NCBI RefSeq assembly: GCF_000162875.1
Contig: NZ_GG700630.1
Span: 636,015 to 700,014, forward strand
Source: Slackia exigua ATCC 700122
GTDB lineage: Bacteria > Actinomycetota > Coriobacteriia > Coriobacteriales > Eggerthellaceae
DNA length: 64,000 bases
Reading direction: 5' to 3'
Positions 42,609-51,463 of this stretch are shown here, piece after piece (position 1 is the stretch's first letter; every line of letters starts with the position of its first letter). Position numbers and translations under genes: made by a program. The notes below the pieces were generated by a model. The model made no database searches, was not told the DNA's origin, and was given only the letters and a program-made list of their open reading frames with translations.

Positions 42609-44090
42609 CTACGCCTTGGGCTCGGTCGCCTCGACGAGGGCGACGAGCTCGTCGCGCGCATGGACGTCGAGCTTGCGATAGATATGCTTGATATGGGTCT
42701 TCACCGTATCCTTCGAGATGAAGAGCTCGTTTTGGATCTGCGGACCCGTCTTTCCCGAAGCGAGCATCGCAAGGATCTCGGCTTCCCGCGGAGAGAGCGC
42801 ATGATCGGCCGCCGTCGTGGCGCATCGGCGCATGAGGTCTTCCTGGGCACCGACCTCCTCGATGTCTCCGTCGTCGCGCAGCGAGACTCCCCAGCGCGTG
42901 AAAAGGTCCTTCTCGCTTGCGAACAGGATGGTCGCAACGATGACCATGGCGACGGTGATGGAGCCTATGATCAGGCTCGCCGTCTCAGGATTGGCGATCA
43001 GGGCCTCGATGCCGACGGAGGCCTTGCGCCCTATGATCGTAGCCAAGGCACGCACGCCGCGCTCTATCCCGAACAGCCAGAGCGCCGACATACCGTAGCG
43101 ATACGACATCGAAGCCATCAGCAGCATGATGAGCACCGAGAACGCCGCATAGCCTGCCATGGCGCAGAAGTTGGAGACCTGCGCGTTGAACCAGCCGAAG
43201 GCCGGAAGCACGAGAAACGCGCATGCCATCAGCGGCAATGCCACGCGATAGAGCGTGGCGAACTGGAAGCTGCGCCCCTGGCGATAGATGAGCAGGAACA
43301 GCAGGACCCCCATGGCCAACGTCCCGAACGCGGAATGGGGGCCGAACCCGCTCGAATACTGGCTCGATTCGCGCAGCCCGAACGCGAACGCATAGACGGC
43401 CATGAGCAGCGTCGGCTTCCACGGAAACGAGAAGCGTCTGTCGGAGGCATGGCTGCGCTCCTCGGGCGCAAGCGATATGTTCGCGATGGAAAGCATGAAC
43501 AGCGACGCGAGCGGAAGCAGCATGCAGGTTCCGAACAGCCACGGCGCCTGCAGCCCTCGGCAGAAGTAGATCACGAGCGCCGCCGCGACGATGGAAGCGC
43601 AGTAATACAGACCGACGCGAAACGGGCTCAGGCACGCATAGAGCTCCGACCAAAGCAGGATGATGACCGCCGTGCCCATGCCGCCGACGATCGTCGCCGG
43701 AAGGGCCAGGGCCGATGCGAAGGAAGGATTGAAGACGGTCGTCCATCCAAACGCCGTGCCCGCAAGCATCAGCCCTGCCGCGGCCCCGTACGCCCAGCCT
43801 CGTTCGGACAGAGGCTCGAGGCGCCTATGGAAGGCGGCGCCGAGGAACAGCACGGCGATCATGGCCGCATCGTAGGCGTTATGCCCTGCGAAGGCATAGA
43901 AGGGAAAATCCACGAACGAGCCCACGAACACGAGCTCGATCCACGCTCGATACATGCCGAGCCCGATGAATGCGAGCGGGACATAGGGCAGCTTGTCGAC
44001 GATCCACGCGCCAGGAAGCCTCGTTCCCGACGCAATCGCATACGATTCGAGCAGATCGGGATCGGCGATTTCGGTCGCATCCCTTCCCAT
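42609..44090 (-). CDS. LuxR-family regulator with 12-helix membrane domain, pair 2
   Basis: 493 residues. After a short polar start come about 12 hydrophobic helices (about 25-400) and then a C-terminal LuxR domain: LSPREAEILAMLASGKT and SKDTVKTHIKHIYRKLDVHARDEL. It is built like the regulators of pairs 1 and 3 but is not closely similar in the membrane part, suggesting different signals. GC content is like that of the surrounding core genes. It is divergent from flavoprotein 2 with a 269-base region between, in which a motif shared with pair 1 is found. Most likely a substrate-responsive activator of the flavoprotein gene. Confidence 0.88.
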   Translation of the reverse strand: MGRDATEIADPDLLESYAIASGTRLPGAWIVDKLPYVPLAFIGLGMYRAWIELVFVGSFVDFPFYAFAGHNAYDAAMIAVLFLGAAFHRRLEPLSERGWAYGAAAGLMLAGTAFGWTTVFNPSFASALALPATIVGGMGTAVIILLWSELYACLSPFRVGLYYCASIVAAALVIYFCRGLQAPWLFGTCMLLPLASLFMLSIANISLAPEERSHASDRRFSFPWKPTLLMAVYAFAFGLRESSQYSSGFGPHSAFGTLAMGVLLFLLIYRQGRSFQFATLYRVALPLMACAFLVLPAFGWFNAQVSNFCAMAGYAAFSVLIMLLMASMSYRYGMSALWLFGIERGVRALATIIGRKASVGIEALIANPETASLIIGSITVAMVIVATILFASEKDLFTRWGVSLRDDGDIEEVGAQEDLMRRCATTAADHALSPREAEILAMLASGKTGPQIQNELFISKDTVKTHIKHIYRKLDVHARDELVALVEATEPKA

Positions 44091-44184
44091 CCCGCATCAC
44101 CCTCTCGTGGCCAAGGTTCGAAGCATCCATTGAAACCCCATCGTCGTCCCATGTCAAGCGAGGGTGATAGGGAACGGGTGATGC

Positions 44185-44214
44185 AAATACCCCCTGGACG
44201 GACCCCGCAGGGGG
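44185..44214 (+). promoter_or_regulatory. Motif AAATACCCCCTG with inverted arm upstream of flavoprotein 2
   Basis: AAATACCCCCTG at 44185-44196 is identical, in the same orientation relative to the flavoprotein gene, to the element of pair 1. Here CCCCCTG (44190-44196) also has a perfect inverted partner CAGGGGG (44208-44214), 11 bases apart, as expected for a dimeric helix-turn-helix protein. It is 164 bases before the start codon. Confidence 0.5.
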
Positions 44215-44359
44215 AAAGACCGCGCATCCCCCGCGGCGTAGCATGGCAGGCATCGAAGCGCGGCGTCGCACATGGCATGAAGCCGTCTGGAGGGACGGCG
44301 GCGGCGCACGATGCTTCCGGATTCCGCGCCGATCGCGGATACGAGAAAGGGAATGGGTC

Positions 44360-45994
44360 ATGGAACAGGGAATCAGCAGACGCAGCCTCTTCAAGTTCGG
44401 CGGCATCGCGGCCATCGGAGCGGCGGGAGCAGGCGCGCTGGCAGGATGCGGCACGACGGAATCGGTGCCTGCCGGGCAGGCGATGGCGGACGTCACCACC
44501 GCCGCCGGGCACAACCGGTCGGGGCTGCCTTCGTTCTTCGATAAGCCGGCGCCCATCAAGGATGTCGCCGAGACCAAGGATTACGACATCGTCGTCATCG
44601 GCGCCGGCGCCCCGGGCGTCCCCTGCGCGCTCGCCGCGGCCGAAGCAGGCGCCAAAGTCGCGCTTATCCAGAAAGAAGCGACGGCATCGGCCTACGGCAA
44701 TTCAGGATCGGGCATCGATTACGAGAACAGCGATCCGGCCGACGTGGCCGCGCTCGTGAACGTCCTCATGAAAGACTCGCAGCATCGCCCCAACCGCAAG
44801 CTTCTCGAGATGTGGGCCCGCATGTCGGGCGAAGCGGTCAAATGGGTCGTCGATCGTGCGGCGGAAGGCGGCGCGCAGGTCATCGACCAGGGCAACGAGC
44901 AGCATAAGCCGCTGCTCGCCAAAACCGGCTACAACCTGAGCTTCGTGACCTCGTACTTCGGTCCCAAGCCCTACACGACGGCCGAAGGCATGGCCGCGCT
45001 CTGCACGGTGGCCGAGAAGGCCGGCGTCGAGATCTTCTACAGCACGCCCGCCGAGCAGCTCGTCCAAGACGACGCCGGCAAGGTGACGGGCGTCATCGCC
45101 AAGAGCGGGGATTCCCATATCCAGTTCAATGCGTCCAAGGGCGTCGTCATGGCGACCGGCGACTACCAGAACGACACCGAGATGCTCTACTACTACCTGC
45201 CCGACATGCGGTACATGGCTCCCAAGCAGTCAGGACGCACCGGCGACGGCCAGAAGATGGTCGTCTGGGCAGGCGGCTGCATGGAAAACCTCAACCACAC
45301 CAAGATGCTCCACGACTTCGACGCCGGCCCCGCTTCGATGTGCGACATGCCCTTCCTGCGCACCAAGCTCGACGGCACGCGCTTCTGCAACGAAACCGTC
45401 GAGATGTCGCTCATGAACTGCTACCTGCTCGGTGAGAAAGACCAGGGCAGCTACACCCAGGTGTTCGACAGCGCCTATATGGACAAGGCCGCATCGTTCC
45501 CCGGCAAGCTCATCGATCCCGAGGCCATCCGGACCTGGATGCCCGAGGAAAACGTCGAGCGTACGGGCGTCATCGAAGGCTACCTCAACACTTACAAGGC
45601 CGACACGCTCGAAGAGCTGGCGAAGAAGCTCGAAGTCACCGATGCCGACGCGTTCGTGGCGACCGTCAAGCGCTTCAACGAGCTCTGCGACGCAGGCGCC
45701 GACGAGGACTTCGGCCTGCCCAAGGAATACCTGCAGAAGATCGACACCCCGCCCTACTACGGCATCCACCGTCACGTGCGCATGAGCGCCATCGCCTCCG
45801 GCGGCGTCGTCGTCGACGAGAACCTGCAGTGCCTCACGCCCGAAGGCGCCCCGATCGAGGGCCTCTACGCCATCGGCAACGTGGCGGGCGGCTTCTACGG
45901 CGGCGTCGATTATCCGCTCACGGTCTTCGGACTCAACCTGGGCCACAACTACACCCAGGGTTACGTGGTCGGAAAGGCCCTGGCCGCGAAGTAG
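44360..45994 (+). CDS. Tat-exported FAD flavoprotein reductase, pair 2
   Basis: 544 residues from the ATG at 44360 (GAAAGGGAATGG upstream). Tat signal ISRRSLFKFGG (RR at 7-8) ends in LAGC (Cys30), a likely lipid anchor. FAD motif DIVVIGAGAPGVPCALAAAEAG follows (about 76-97), and the C-terminal part has GLYAIGNVAGGFYGGVDYP, typical of the FAD-binding-2 group. It probably reduces an external organic acceptor, using electrons from a membrane donor not encoded nearby. The sequence differs from flavoproteins 1 and 3, so a different substrate is likely. The gene ends before a GC-rich hairpin. Confidence 0.88.
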   Translation: MEQGISRRSLFKFGGIAAIGAAGAGALAGCGTTESVPAGQAMADVTTAAGHNRSGLPSFFDKPAPIKDVAETKDYDIVVIGAGAPGVPCALAAAEAGAKVALIQKEATASAYGNSGSGIDYENSDPADVAALVNVLMKDSQHRPNRKLLEMWARMSGEAVKWVVDRAAEGGAQVIDQGNEQHKPLLAKTGYNLSFVTSYFGPKPYTTAEGMAALCTVAEKAGVEIFYSTPAEQLVQDDAGKVTGVIAKSGDSHIQFNASKGVVMATGDYQNDTEMLYYYLPDMRYMAPKQSGRTGDGQKMVVWAGGCMENLNHTKMLHDFDAGPASMCDMPFLRTKLDGTRFCNETVEMSLMNCYLLGEKDQGSYTQVFDSAYMDKAASFPGKLIDPEAIRTWMPEENVERTGVIEGYLNTYKADTLEELAKKLEVTDADAFVATVKRFNELCDAGADEDFGLPKEYLQKIDTPPYYGIHRHVRMSAIASGGVVVDENLQCLTPEGAPIEGLYAIGNVAGGFYGGVDYPLTVFGLNLGHNYTQGYVVGKALAAK

Positions 45995-46032
45995 GTACGC
46001 CTCGAAAGCCTTCCCTCCCCTCCTTCTTCCAT

Positions 46033-46071
46033 GCGCGCCCCCGCCGGCTCATCCGAACCGCGGGGGCGCGC
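46033..46071 (+). terminator. Terminator after flavoprotein 2
   Basis: Perfect 12-base arms GCGCGCCCCCGC (46033-46044) and GCGGGGGCGCGC (46060-46071) with a 15-base loop, 38 bases after the stop. Very stable, without a T tract. Confidence 0.65.
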
Positions 46072-46110
46072 CCATGCCGAGCATGAGAGAATCGATAGAG
46101 ACTTTTTCGC

Positions 46111-46141
46111 GCAAGGGCCGCACATTTCGAGCGGTCCTTGC
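46111..46141 (+). promoter_or_regulatory. Hairpin in the sigma-factor leader
   Basis: GCAAGGGCCGC (46111-46121) pairs with GCGGTCCTTGC (46131-46141) over 11 positions with one G-T. It ends 27 bases before the ATG at 46169, just before the GAGGAGGTG ribosome site. It could be part of the sigma-factor 5' leader or a second terminator for the upstream gene. Confidence 0.4.
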
Positions 46142-46168
46142 GTTGTAGTAGGTAGAGGAGGTGATGGG

Positions 46169-46672
46169 ATGCCGAGAAGCGATTCTGGACGCCTGGATCC
46201 GGAACGGGCGCGCACGATCGTGGAGGAATGCTACGGCGAGGTGCTGGCATACTGCAGGCGCCACGCGCCGGCGGGATGCGAGGCGGCCGATCTCGCGCAG
46301 GAGACGTTCCTTCGATTCGCGCGCTCGCATGGCTATCGCGAGCGCGGCAAGCCCATCGCATACCTCATGCGCATCGCACGAAGCACATGCGTGGACGCAA
46401 GCCGACGCAAGAGGCTCGAAACCGTGCGCCTCGACTTCGACGTGGCAGCGCGCGAAAGCGACGAACGGGAAGCGGCGCTCGACGAGGCGCTTGCGAAGCT
46501 GCCCGATGGCTTGCGTGAAGCGGTGGAGTTGCGATTCGGAGCGGGCCTCGGCGTGAACGACGTGGCACGCGGGCTTGGAATCAGCCGCTTTTCAGCCAGA
46601 CGGCGCATCAACGCCGCGCTGAAGGCGCTGAGAAAAGAATTGGAAGAAGGTGACGCGCATGGTCGGAATTGA
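46169..46672 (+). CDS. ECF-type RNA polymerase sigma factor
   Basis: 167 residues. Region 2 is seen as DLAQETFLRFARSHGY and the following basic helix; region 4 as LPDGLREAVELRFGAGLGVNDVARGLGISRFSARRRINAAL. This is the two-domain ECF layout without extra modules. It should redirect RNA polymerase to a small regulon, probably including its own operon. The ATG at 46169 has GAGGAGGTG upstream. Its end overlaps the next gene, a membrane protein that may act as its anti-sigma partner, although no known anti-sigma motif is seen. An ABC transporter pair follows, so response to an antimicrobial or envelope stress is a reasonable guess. Confidence 0.87.
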   Translation: MPRSDSGRLDPERARTIVEECYGEVLAYCRRHAPAGCEAADLAQETFLRFARSHGYRERGKPIAYLMRIARSTCVDASRRKRLETVRLDFDVAARESDEREAALDEALAKLPDGLREAVELRFGAGLGVNDVARGLGISRFSARRRINAALKALRKELEEGDAHGRN

Positions 46673-47459
46673 CGAAAACGGGCTCGAAACCGAGCTCATG
46701 CGCCATTACGCCGCGCAACGAGAGGCTCCTGCGGCCGAGAGGCTCTATGAGCTCGCATGCCTGATGGCGAAGGAAGGCGCTCGCGTTTCCGAAGCCCCTG
46801 CGCGCCGCCTGGGCGATGCGGGCTTCGTCGCCGCCCAGGTTCGCTTCGTGCCTCCGTGGTCATGGGGCGCGCAGCTCGTCATCGTCACGCTCATGGTCTG
46901 GTCGGCGCTTTCCTGCGGAAACGCAGCGCCTGTACGCTGGGCGGTAGGGCTGATGTCGGCCGCCTCGGTGCTCGTGTGCGTGCCGCCGCTTTTTTCAAGC
47001 AGCCAGCATGGCGTGATCGAACTCGAATGCGCATGCCGCTACAACGCCGCCCGCGTGCTGGCCGCGCGGCTTATCGTCCTCGGATGCTCATGCGCGCTCG
47101 CCGTCGCGCTCATGGTGGCCGGCACATCCGTCGCGACGGGAATCGGAGCGCTTTCCGTCACCCTCTGGGCCTGTCCGCCCTACTTCTGCTCGTGCGCGGG
47201 AACCCTTGCCATCCTCCGTCGTGCGAGGACGCCGCATGCGGTCGTGTCTTCGATCGCCTGGATCGCCGTTATCTGTTCGGCATTGCTCGCGATATCGATC
47301 GCGTTCCCCGGCATATACGGCCCGGCTGCGCTCGCCATCTGGGGGCTTGCCGCCGCCGCCGCGCTCGCGTGGCTCGTGCGCGAGGCGCTTCTCGCCCTGC
47401 GATCGGCGGCGGGCGGGCTCGACTCCTTCGCGCCGCATATCGCATCGACTTGCAATTAG
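46659..47459 (+). CDS. Membrane protein in sigma/ABC operon, unknown function
   Basis: 266 residues from the ATG at 46659 (GAAGAAGG eight bases upstream), overlapping the sigma factor gene by 14 bases. The first about 65 residues are polar and cytoplasmic; six hydrophobic helices follow, beginning near WGAQLVIVTLMVWSALSCG. It has several cysteines in or near the helices (CGN, CVPP, CAC, CSC, CPPYFCSC), more than expected by chance. No family is recognised. Position between an ECF sigma factor and an ABC transporter, with overlap, suggests an anti-sigma or sensor role, which is inference. Confidence 0.7.
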   Translation: MVGIDENGLETELMRHYAAQREAPAAERLYELACLMAKEGARVSEAPARRLGDAGFVAAQVRFVPPWSWGAQLVIVTLMVWSALSCGNAAPVRWAVGLMSAASVLVCVPPLFSSSQHGVIELECACRYNAARVLAARLIVLGCSCALAVALMVAGTSVATGIGALSVTLWACPPYFCSCAGTLAILRRARTPHAVVSSIAWIAVICSALLAISIAFPGIYGPAALAIWGLAAAAALAWLVREALLALRSAAGGLDSFAPHIASTCN

Positions 47460-47474
47460 GGAAGGAGCATCCTC

Positions 47475-48350
47475 ATGGAACTCACGTTGGACAGGCTGAC
47501 CAAGCAGTTCGGGGCGCGCATCGCCGTGGACCGCGTGTCGGCCACGCTCTCTCCTGGCGTCATCGGACTGCTCGGAGCCAACGGCGCGGGCAAGACGACG
47601 CTCATGCGCATGATCTGCGATGTGCTCCGGCCGACGGGCGGACAGATCCTGCTCGATGGCCGCGATATCGCGGAGCTGGATGACGGATACCGGACCCTTC
47701 TCGGCTATCTGCCGCAAGACTTCGGATACTACCCGAACTTCACCGCCCTCGACTTCATGCGCTACATGGCGGCCCTTAAAGGTTTCGACGGCCGCGACGG
47801 GCGAAAGCGCGGCATGCTCCTTTTGGAAGAGGTCGGCCTTGGCGACGACGCGCGGCGCAAGGTGAAGACCTTCTCCGGCGGCATGAAGCAGCGCCTGGGA
47901 ATAGCGCAGGCGATGATAAACGACCCTGCGATACTCGTGCTCGATGAACCGACAGCGGGCCTCGATCCCAAAGAGCGCGTACGCTTTCGAAACCTCATCG
48001 CCGGCTTTGCGCAGAACAAGATCGTGATCCTCTCCACCCATATCGTGAGCGACGTTGAATTCATCGCCAGTCGCATCCTGGTGATGCGAAAAGGCGCCTT
48101 CGTGCTCGACGGAACACCCGAGCAGATCGTCGCGCGGGCGCGGGGCAAAGTATGGGAATGCCACATCGGCGCGAGCCGCGTCGAACCCATGACCGAACGC
48201 ATGGCCGTCGCCAATGTGCGCTACGCCGCCGACGGCCACGCCGTGGTGCGCGTGGTGGCCGATGCCGCGCCTGTACCGGACGCCCGGCTCGTGGAACCGA
48301 CGCTCGAGGATCTGTATTTGGACGTATTCCGCGACGCAACGACGAGATAG
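47475..48350 (+). CDS. ABC transporter ATPase
   Basis: 291 residues. Walker A GANGAGKTT (about 36), Q-loop LPQDFGYYPNFTALDFM, signature FSGGMKQRLGIAQAM (about 134) and Walker B ILVLDEPTAGLD. This is the CcmA/NatA-type exporter ATPase that pairs with an ABC-2 permease. The C-terminal about 75 residues after the H-loop (STHIVSDVEFIA) form an extra domain common in antibiotic-export members. It has GGAAGGAG before the ATG and is followed four bases later by the permease gene. Confidence 0.9.
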   Translation: MELTLDRLTKQFGARIAVDRVSATLSPGVIGLLGANGAGKTTLMRMICDVLRPTGGQILLDGRDIAELDDGYRTLLGYLPQDFGYYPNFTALDFMRYMAALKGFDGRDGRKRGMLLLEEVGLGDDARRKVKTFSGGMKQRLGIAQAMINDPAILVLDEPTAGLDPKERVRFRNLIAGFAQNKIVILSTHIVSDVEFIASRILVMRKGAFVLDGTPEQIVARARGKVWECHIGASRVEPMTERMAVANVRYAADGHAVVRVVADAAPVPDARLVEPTLEDLYLDVFRDATTR

Positions 48351-48354
48351 GAAG

Positions 48355-49593
48355 ATGACTGCGATGAGAACCCTCGTCACCTATGAGATCAAGAAGATTC
48401 TCGACAATCGCGCTGGCATGGCGGCATGCATCATCGTGTGGATCCTGCTCGTCGCGATCGCCGTGGCGAACATCATGACTGCGGGAGCACGCGACGGCGA
48501 CACCGGCGCATGGATGGAAGGGATAGCGGCGCACCAGGCCGTTCGCGAGAACGAGCAGGCGAAGGCCGGAGTGCTCGACGACGCGCGGATATCCGCCGAC
48601 CTCGCCGCCTACGACCAGGCGCTCGCCCGCTGGGATGAAATGGCCTCGGAACTGAACAGCATGAGCAGCGAAGAGATCATCGAGCGATACGGCATCGAAT
48701 TCTGGCACGACGTGCATAAAGTGGTTGTAAGCTCCTATTACCAGCGGCTCGACACCGTTCTCGCCCTCGATGCCCAAGGCACGCGGGCACGCAGCCTCGA
48801 AGAAGGGTCGAAAACCGCGATCGAGCACGAGCTTTCGGGCAACTACCTCGGGTTCTTCCCCTATACCCAGGCCGAACACGACTACTGGACGGAAAAGGCC
48901 GAAAAAGTCTCCTGGCCCATTGAATACGGCTATGCCGGCGCATGGGACGGCATTTTCAACTGGATGAGCTTCTATGCGCTCGTCATCCTCGCCGCCGCCA
49001 TCGCGGTATCGGGCGTGTACGCGGGAGAGTATCAGAATCGCACAGCGGCCGTCGTCTTGCCGACAAGAAACGGAACATGCATGCTGCCGCTAGCGAAGAC
49101 GACCGCGGCTCTGGCGTTCGTATCGACGTACTATCTGCTGTGCGTCGGCAGCATATGCGGCATCTATCTCGCGATGCTCGGTCCGGACGGCGCAGGGCTG
49201 CCCTGCCAGATATTCGACTTCGCGAGTCCCTACCCGTATTCCGTCGGAGCGGTCTGCGGTCTCTGCCTGCTGGTCGGATACGTCGTCTGCCTGGGCGCGA
49301 CCGCGTTCACGCTGTTGCTTTCCTCGAAGCTGCGCTCCGTCATGCCCGTGGCCGTGGTTCCTCTTGCCGTCACCCTCCTCGGTATTCTAGGCAAACTCAT
49401 CACCCCCCTGGCCAAGATCGCAGACCTTACGCCTATGACCGGCTTCAACGATATGTTCTCCGCCATGGTGAGCTATGCCGTAGGCCCGATCGTATTCGAT
49501 CTGCCTTCCATGCTGGCGCTGCTCTACGGCGCGCTGCTCGCGGCCTGCATGCCTCTATCCATACGCACGTTCAGGCGACATCAGGTGATGTAG
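48355..49593 (+). CDS. ABC transporter permease
   Basis: 412 residues. One N-terminal helix (about 23-43), a long extracytoplasmic domain (about 45-195, polar, with EHELSGNYLGFFPYTQAEHDYW), then five helices. This matches ABC-2 permeases with a large loop between helices 1 and 2. Substrate unknown; bacitracin- or lantibiotic-type export or lipid flux are possibilities. Two in-frame starts are possible, 48355 and 48364; the AGGA site at 48349 is spaced better for the second. Last gene of the sigma-controlled module, convergent with the deacetylase gene. Confidence 0.82.
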   Translation: MTAMRTLVTYEIKKILDNRAGMAACIIVWILLVAIAVANIMTAGARDGDTGAWMEGIAAHQAVRENEQAKAGVLDDARISADLAAYDQALARWDEMASELNSMSSEEIIERYGIEFWHDVHKVVVSSYYQRLDTVLALDAQGTRARSLEEGSKTAIEHELSGNYLGFFPYTQAEHDYWTEKAEKVSWPIEYGYAGAWDGIFNWMSFYALVILAAAIAVSGVYAGEYQNRTAAVVLPTRNGTCMLPLAKTTAALAFVSTYYLLCVGSICGIYLAMLGPDGAGLPCQIFDFASPYPYSVGAVCGLCLLVGYVVCLGATAFTLLLSSKLRSVMPVAVVPLAVTLLGILGKLITPLAKIADLTPMTGFNDMFSAMVSYAVGPIVFDLPSMLALLYGALLAACMPLSIRTFRRHQVM

Positions 49594-49615
49594 ATAACCG
49601 CCGCCGTGCGGATCT

Positions 49616-51052
49616 TTACGCGATTTCGGTCGGCCAGACGGCTCCGTCGGGCAAAGCGGCCGTGCCTTCCGCCACCGCGTGCGGTATGGAGGTGTCGGAG
49701 GCGAGCAGCTCCTGGATGCTCACCACCTTGTACCCGTCGTCGGTCAGGCTCTTCAGGATCTTCGGCAGGGCATCGAGGTCCTGGTCGCGCTTGCCGCCGC
49801 CGTCATGCATCAGGATGATGGAGCCCGGCCTGATGCCGGACAGGGCGTTATGCGCGATCGTGTCGGCTCCCGGCTGTTTCCAGTCGAGCGTGTCCTGCGT
49901 CCAAAGGATGCTCGAGGTCAGCAATCCTGCCGATTCCAGCCAGACCTGCTTGCTGAAATCGCCATAAGGCGGCCGAAGCATGGATGTGCGCACGTTCGTG
50001 GCGCCTTCGATCAGGTCGCGCGTGTGCGAAAGCTCATCTTTGACCTGGTCGGACGATTGCGTGGTCAGCGGCGGATGCGAATAGGTATGGCTTCCGATCG
50101 AGCAGCCGGCGGCGATGACCTTCGCCGGCAGATCGCCGCCGAGGGAATCGATGTTGCGCCCGATATTGAAAAACGTCGCCGTAGCGCCGAATTCCTTGAG
50201 GATGTCCAGGTAACGCTGCGTGTATTCGCTGGGGCCGTCGTCGAAGGAAAGGCCGACGATCTTCGCGTCGCCGTCTGGTTTCACGTTGATGGAGGTCACG
50301 ATGCAGTCCTGGGCTTCGGACAGCATGTCGCCTTCGACGACCTCGCCCGACACCTTGCCGGTGCGGATCTCCTGCGTTCCCGCCACGCCCCACTGCGATA
50401 CATACTGCACCGACTGCCCCGATCCGTCGTCTTTGAAGACGAGCTTGGGATCGATCTGCTTTTTATCGGTCGTGAAGTCCTCGGTCACGTCGGCGCCGTC
50501 GGAAACGGTCGCCGCATCGCCGCGCTTGAGCTCGCGGTCGAGCACGTCGTTGGGATCGGCTTCGTCCCCGTTCAGAGAGACCGTCATGGTCGTTCCGCCG
50601 CCTTCGGCGGCGATGGCGCCGCCCAGGGAAAGCAGGTTGCCCGGCTTGGGCGCGATGCCTGCGGATTCCATCGCCGCGCGCAGCGTCGTGCCGACGGGAA
50701 ATGTAAGCTCCTGGCCGTTCAGCATCACGGCGATATCCCGATGCGCGTAGGCATACGCGCTTCCCACGCCTATGGTTCCGACGGCGACAACGCCTGCCGC
50801 CGCAAGGAAGCCGCGGCGCGAATAGATCCGCGAACCAGATGCCCCGTACGTCCCATAGGTTCCCGAGGATCTAGAGGCCCTCTGGACCCCATGCGCGCCG
50901 ACCGCACGGGAAGACGCCGGTCGCGTCGGAGCCGAAGTGCGCGACGGCCGACGGTCGGCTGACGGACGCCGATACGTGGAGGCGCTTCTTCCTGCTGCTG
51001 CGCGAGCATGCGGACGCTCATGCGACGGACGATCGAAATCTCTCTGCGACAT
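49616..51052 (-). CDS. Polysaccharide deacetylase (CE4) with basic N-terminus
   Basis: 478 residues. The first 75 are rich in Arg, Ser and Pro and probably cytoplasmic; IYSRRGFLAAAGVVAVGTIGVGSAYAYA is a Tat-like membrane anchor (about 76-103). A small beta domain (about 105-190) resembling a DUF348/G5-associated module follows. The CE4 catalytic domain (about 260-440) keeps its motifs: SFDDGPS, HTYSHPP (metal histidines), RPPYGD, LDWKQPG and LMHDGG. It should remove acetyl groups from peptidoglycan or a surface glycan outside the cell, which often protects from lysozyme. Long N-terminal basic tails are common in actinobacterial envelope enzymes. Confidence 0.9.
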   Translation of the reverse strand: MSQRDFDRPSHERPHARAAAGRSASTYRRPSADRRPSRTSAPTRPASSRAVGAHGVQRASRSSGTYGTYGASGSRIYSRRGFLAAAGVVAVGTIGVGSAYAYAHRDIAVMLNGQELTFPVGTTLRAAMESAGIAPKPGNLLSLGGAIAAEGGGTTMTVSLNGDEADPNDVLDRELKRGDAATVSDGADVTEDFTTDKKQIDPKLVFKDDGSGQSVQYVSQWGVAGTQEIRTGKVSGEVVEGDMLSEAQDCIVTSINVKPDGDAKIVGLSFDDGPSEYTQRYLDILKEFGATATFFNIGRNIDSLGGDLPAKVIAAGCSIGSHTYSHPPLTTQSSDQVKDELSHTRDLIEGATNVRTSMLRPPYGDFSKQVWLESAGLLTSSILWTQDTLDWKQPGADTIAHNALSGIRPGSIILMHDGGGKRDQDLDALPKILKSLTDDGYKVVSIQELLASDTSIPHAVAEGTAALPDGAVWPTEIA

Positions 51053-51463
51053 GGTCTTCTCTCTCCTCAGACACGCTTAATCCTTATGAGTATAGGCGCG
51101 AACCGCGGCTTTCGACCCTGCCAATATCGCCCGTTGACCGTGATCGGCGATTCGTTACCGAACCGTTATCGAATAGCGCATCGTCCGATGCGGCTCCGAT
51201 GCGCTTCCTCATGGGGCGCAGACCTCGGCCCAAGTCGTCCAGCACGCTGGGATGCCGGCATATCGCTGCAGCAACCCTTCATGCTCTGCGGCAGAGCCGT
51301 CCAGCGCTCTGGAACGACGAACGGCTCTGCCGCCGACCCCCGTTCCACGAAACCGTCGAAGTTTTCCATTGCGCAACCGACGATGCTCGCGCATAATGCG
51401 CCCCAGGCATTTTTCGTTGAAGCCTTGAGGATCCCTGCAGGGGGAAACCGAAGGTGGAGAAAA
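51053..51463. other. Divergent region with a 13-base inverted repeat, no gene
   Basis: 411 bases between the deacetylase gene and the riboswitch, without a credible gene. At 51288-51300 and 51321-51333 are perfect arms GCGGCAGAGCCGT / ACGGCTCTGCCGC; the 20-base loop contains a second small stem CCAG-CGCT-CTGG. The symporter promoter probably lies near 51370-51420. Confidence 0.55.
51288..51333. repeat. Strong nested hairpin upstream of the glycine riboswitch
   Basis: 13-base perfect outer stem with an inner four-base stem. No T tract on either side, so it is not a normal terminator. Its role is unknown. Confidence 0.55.
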
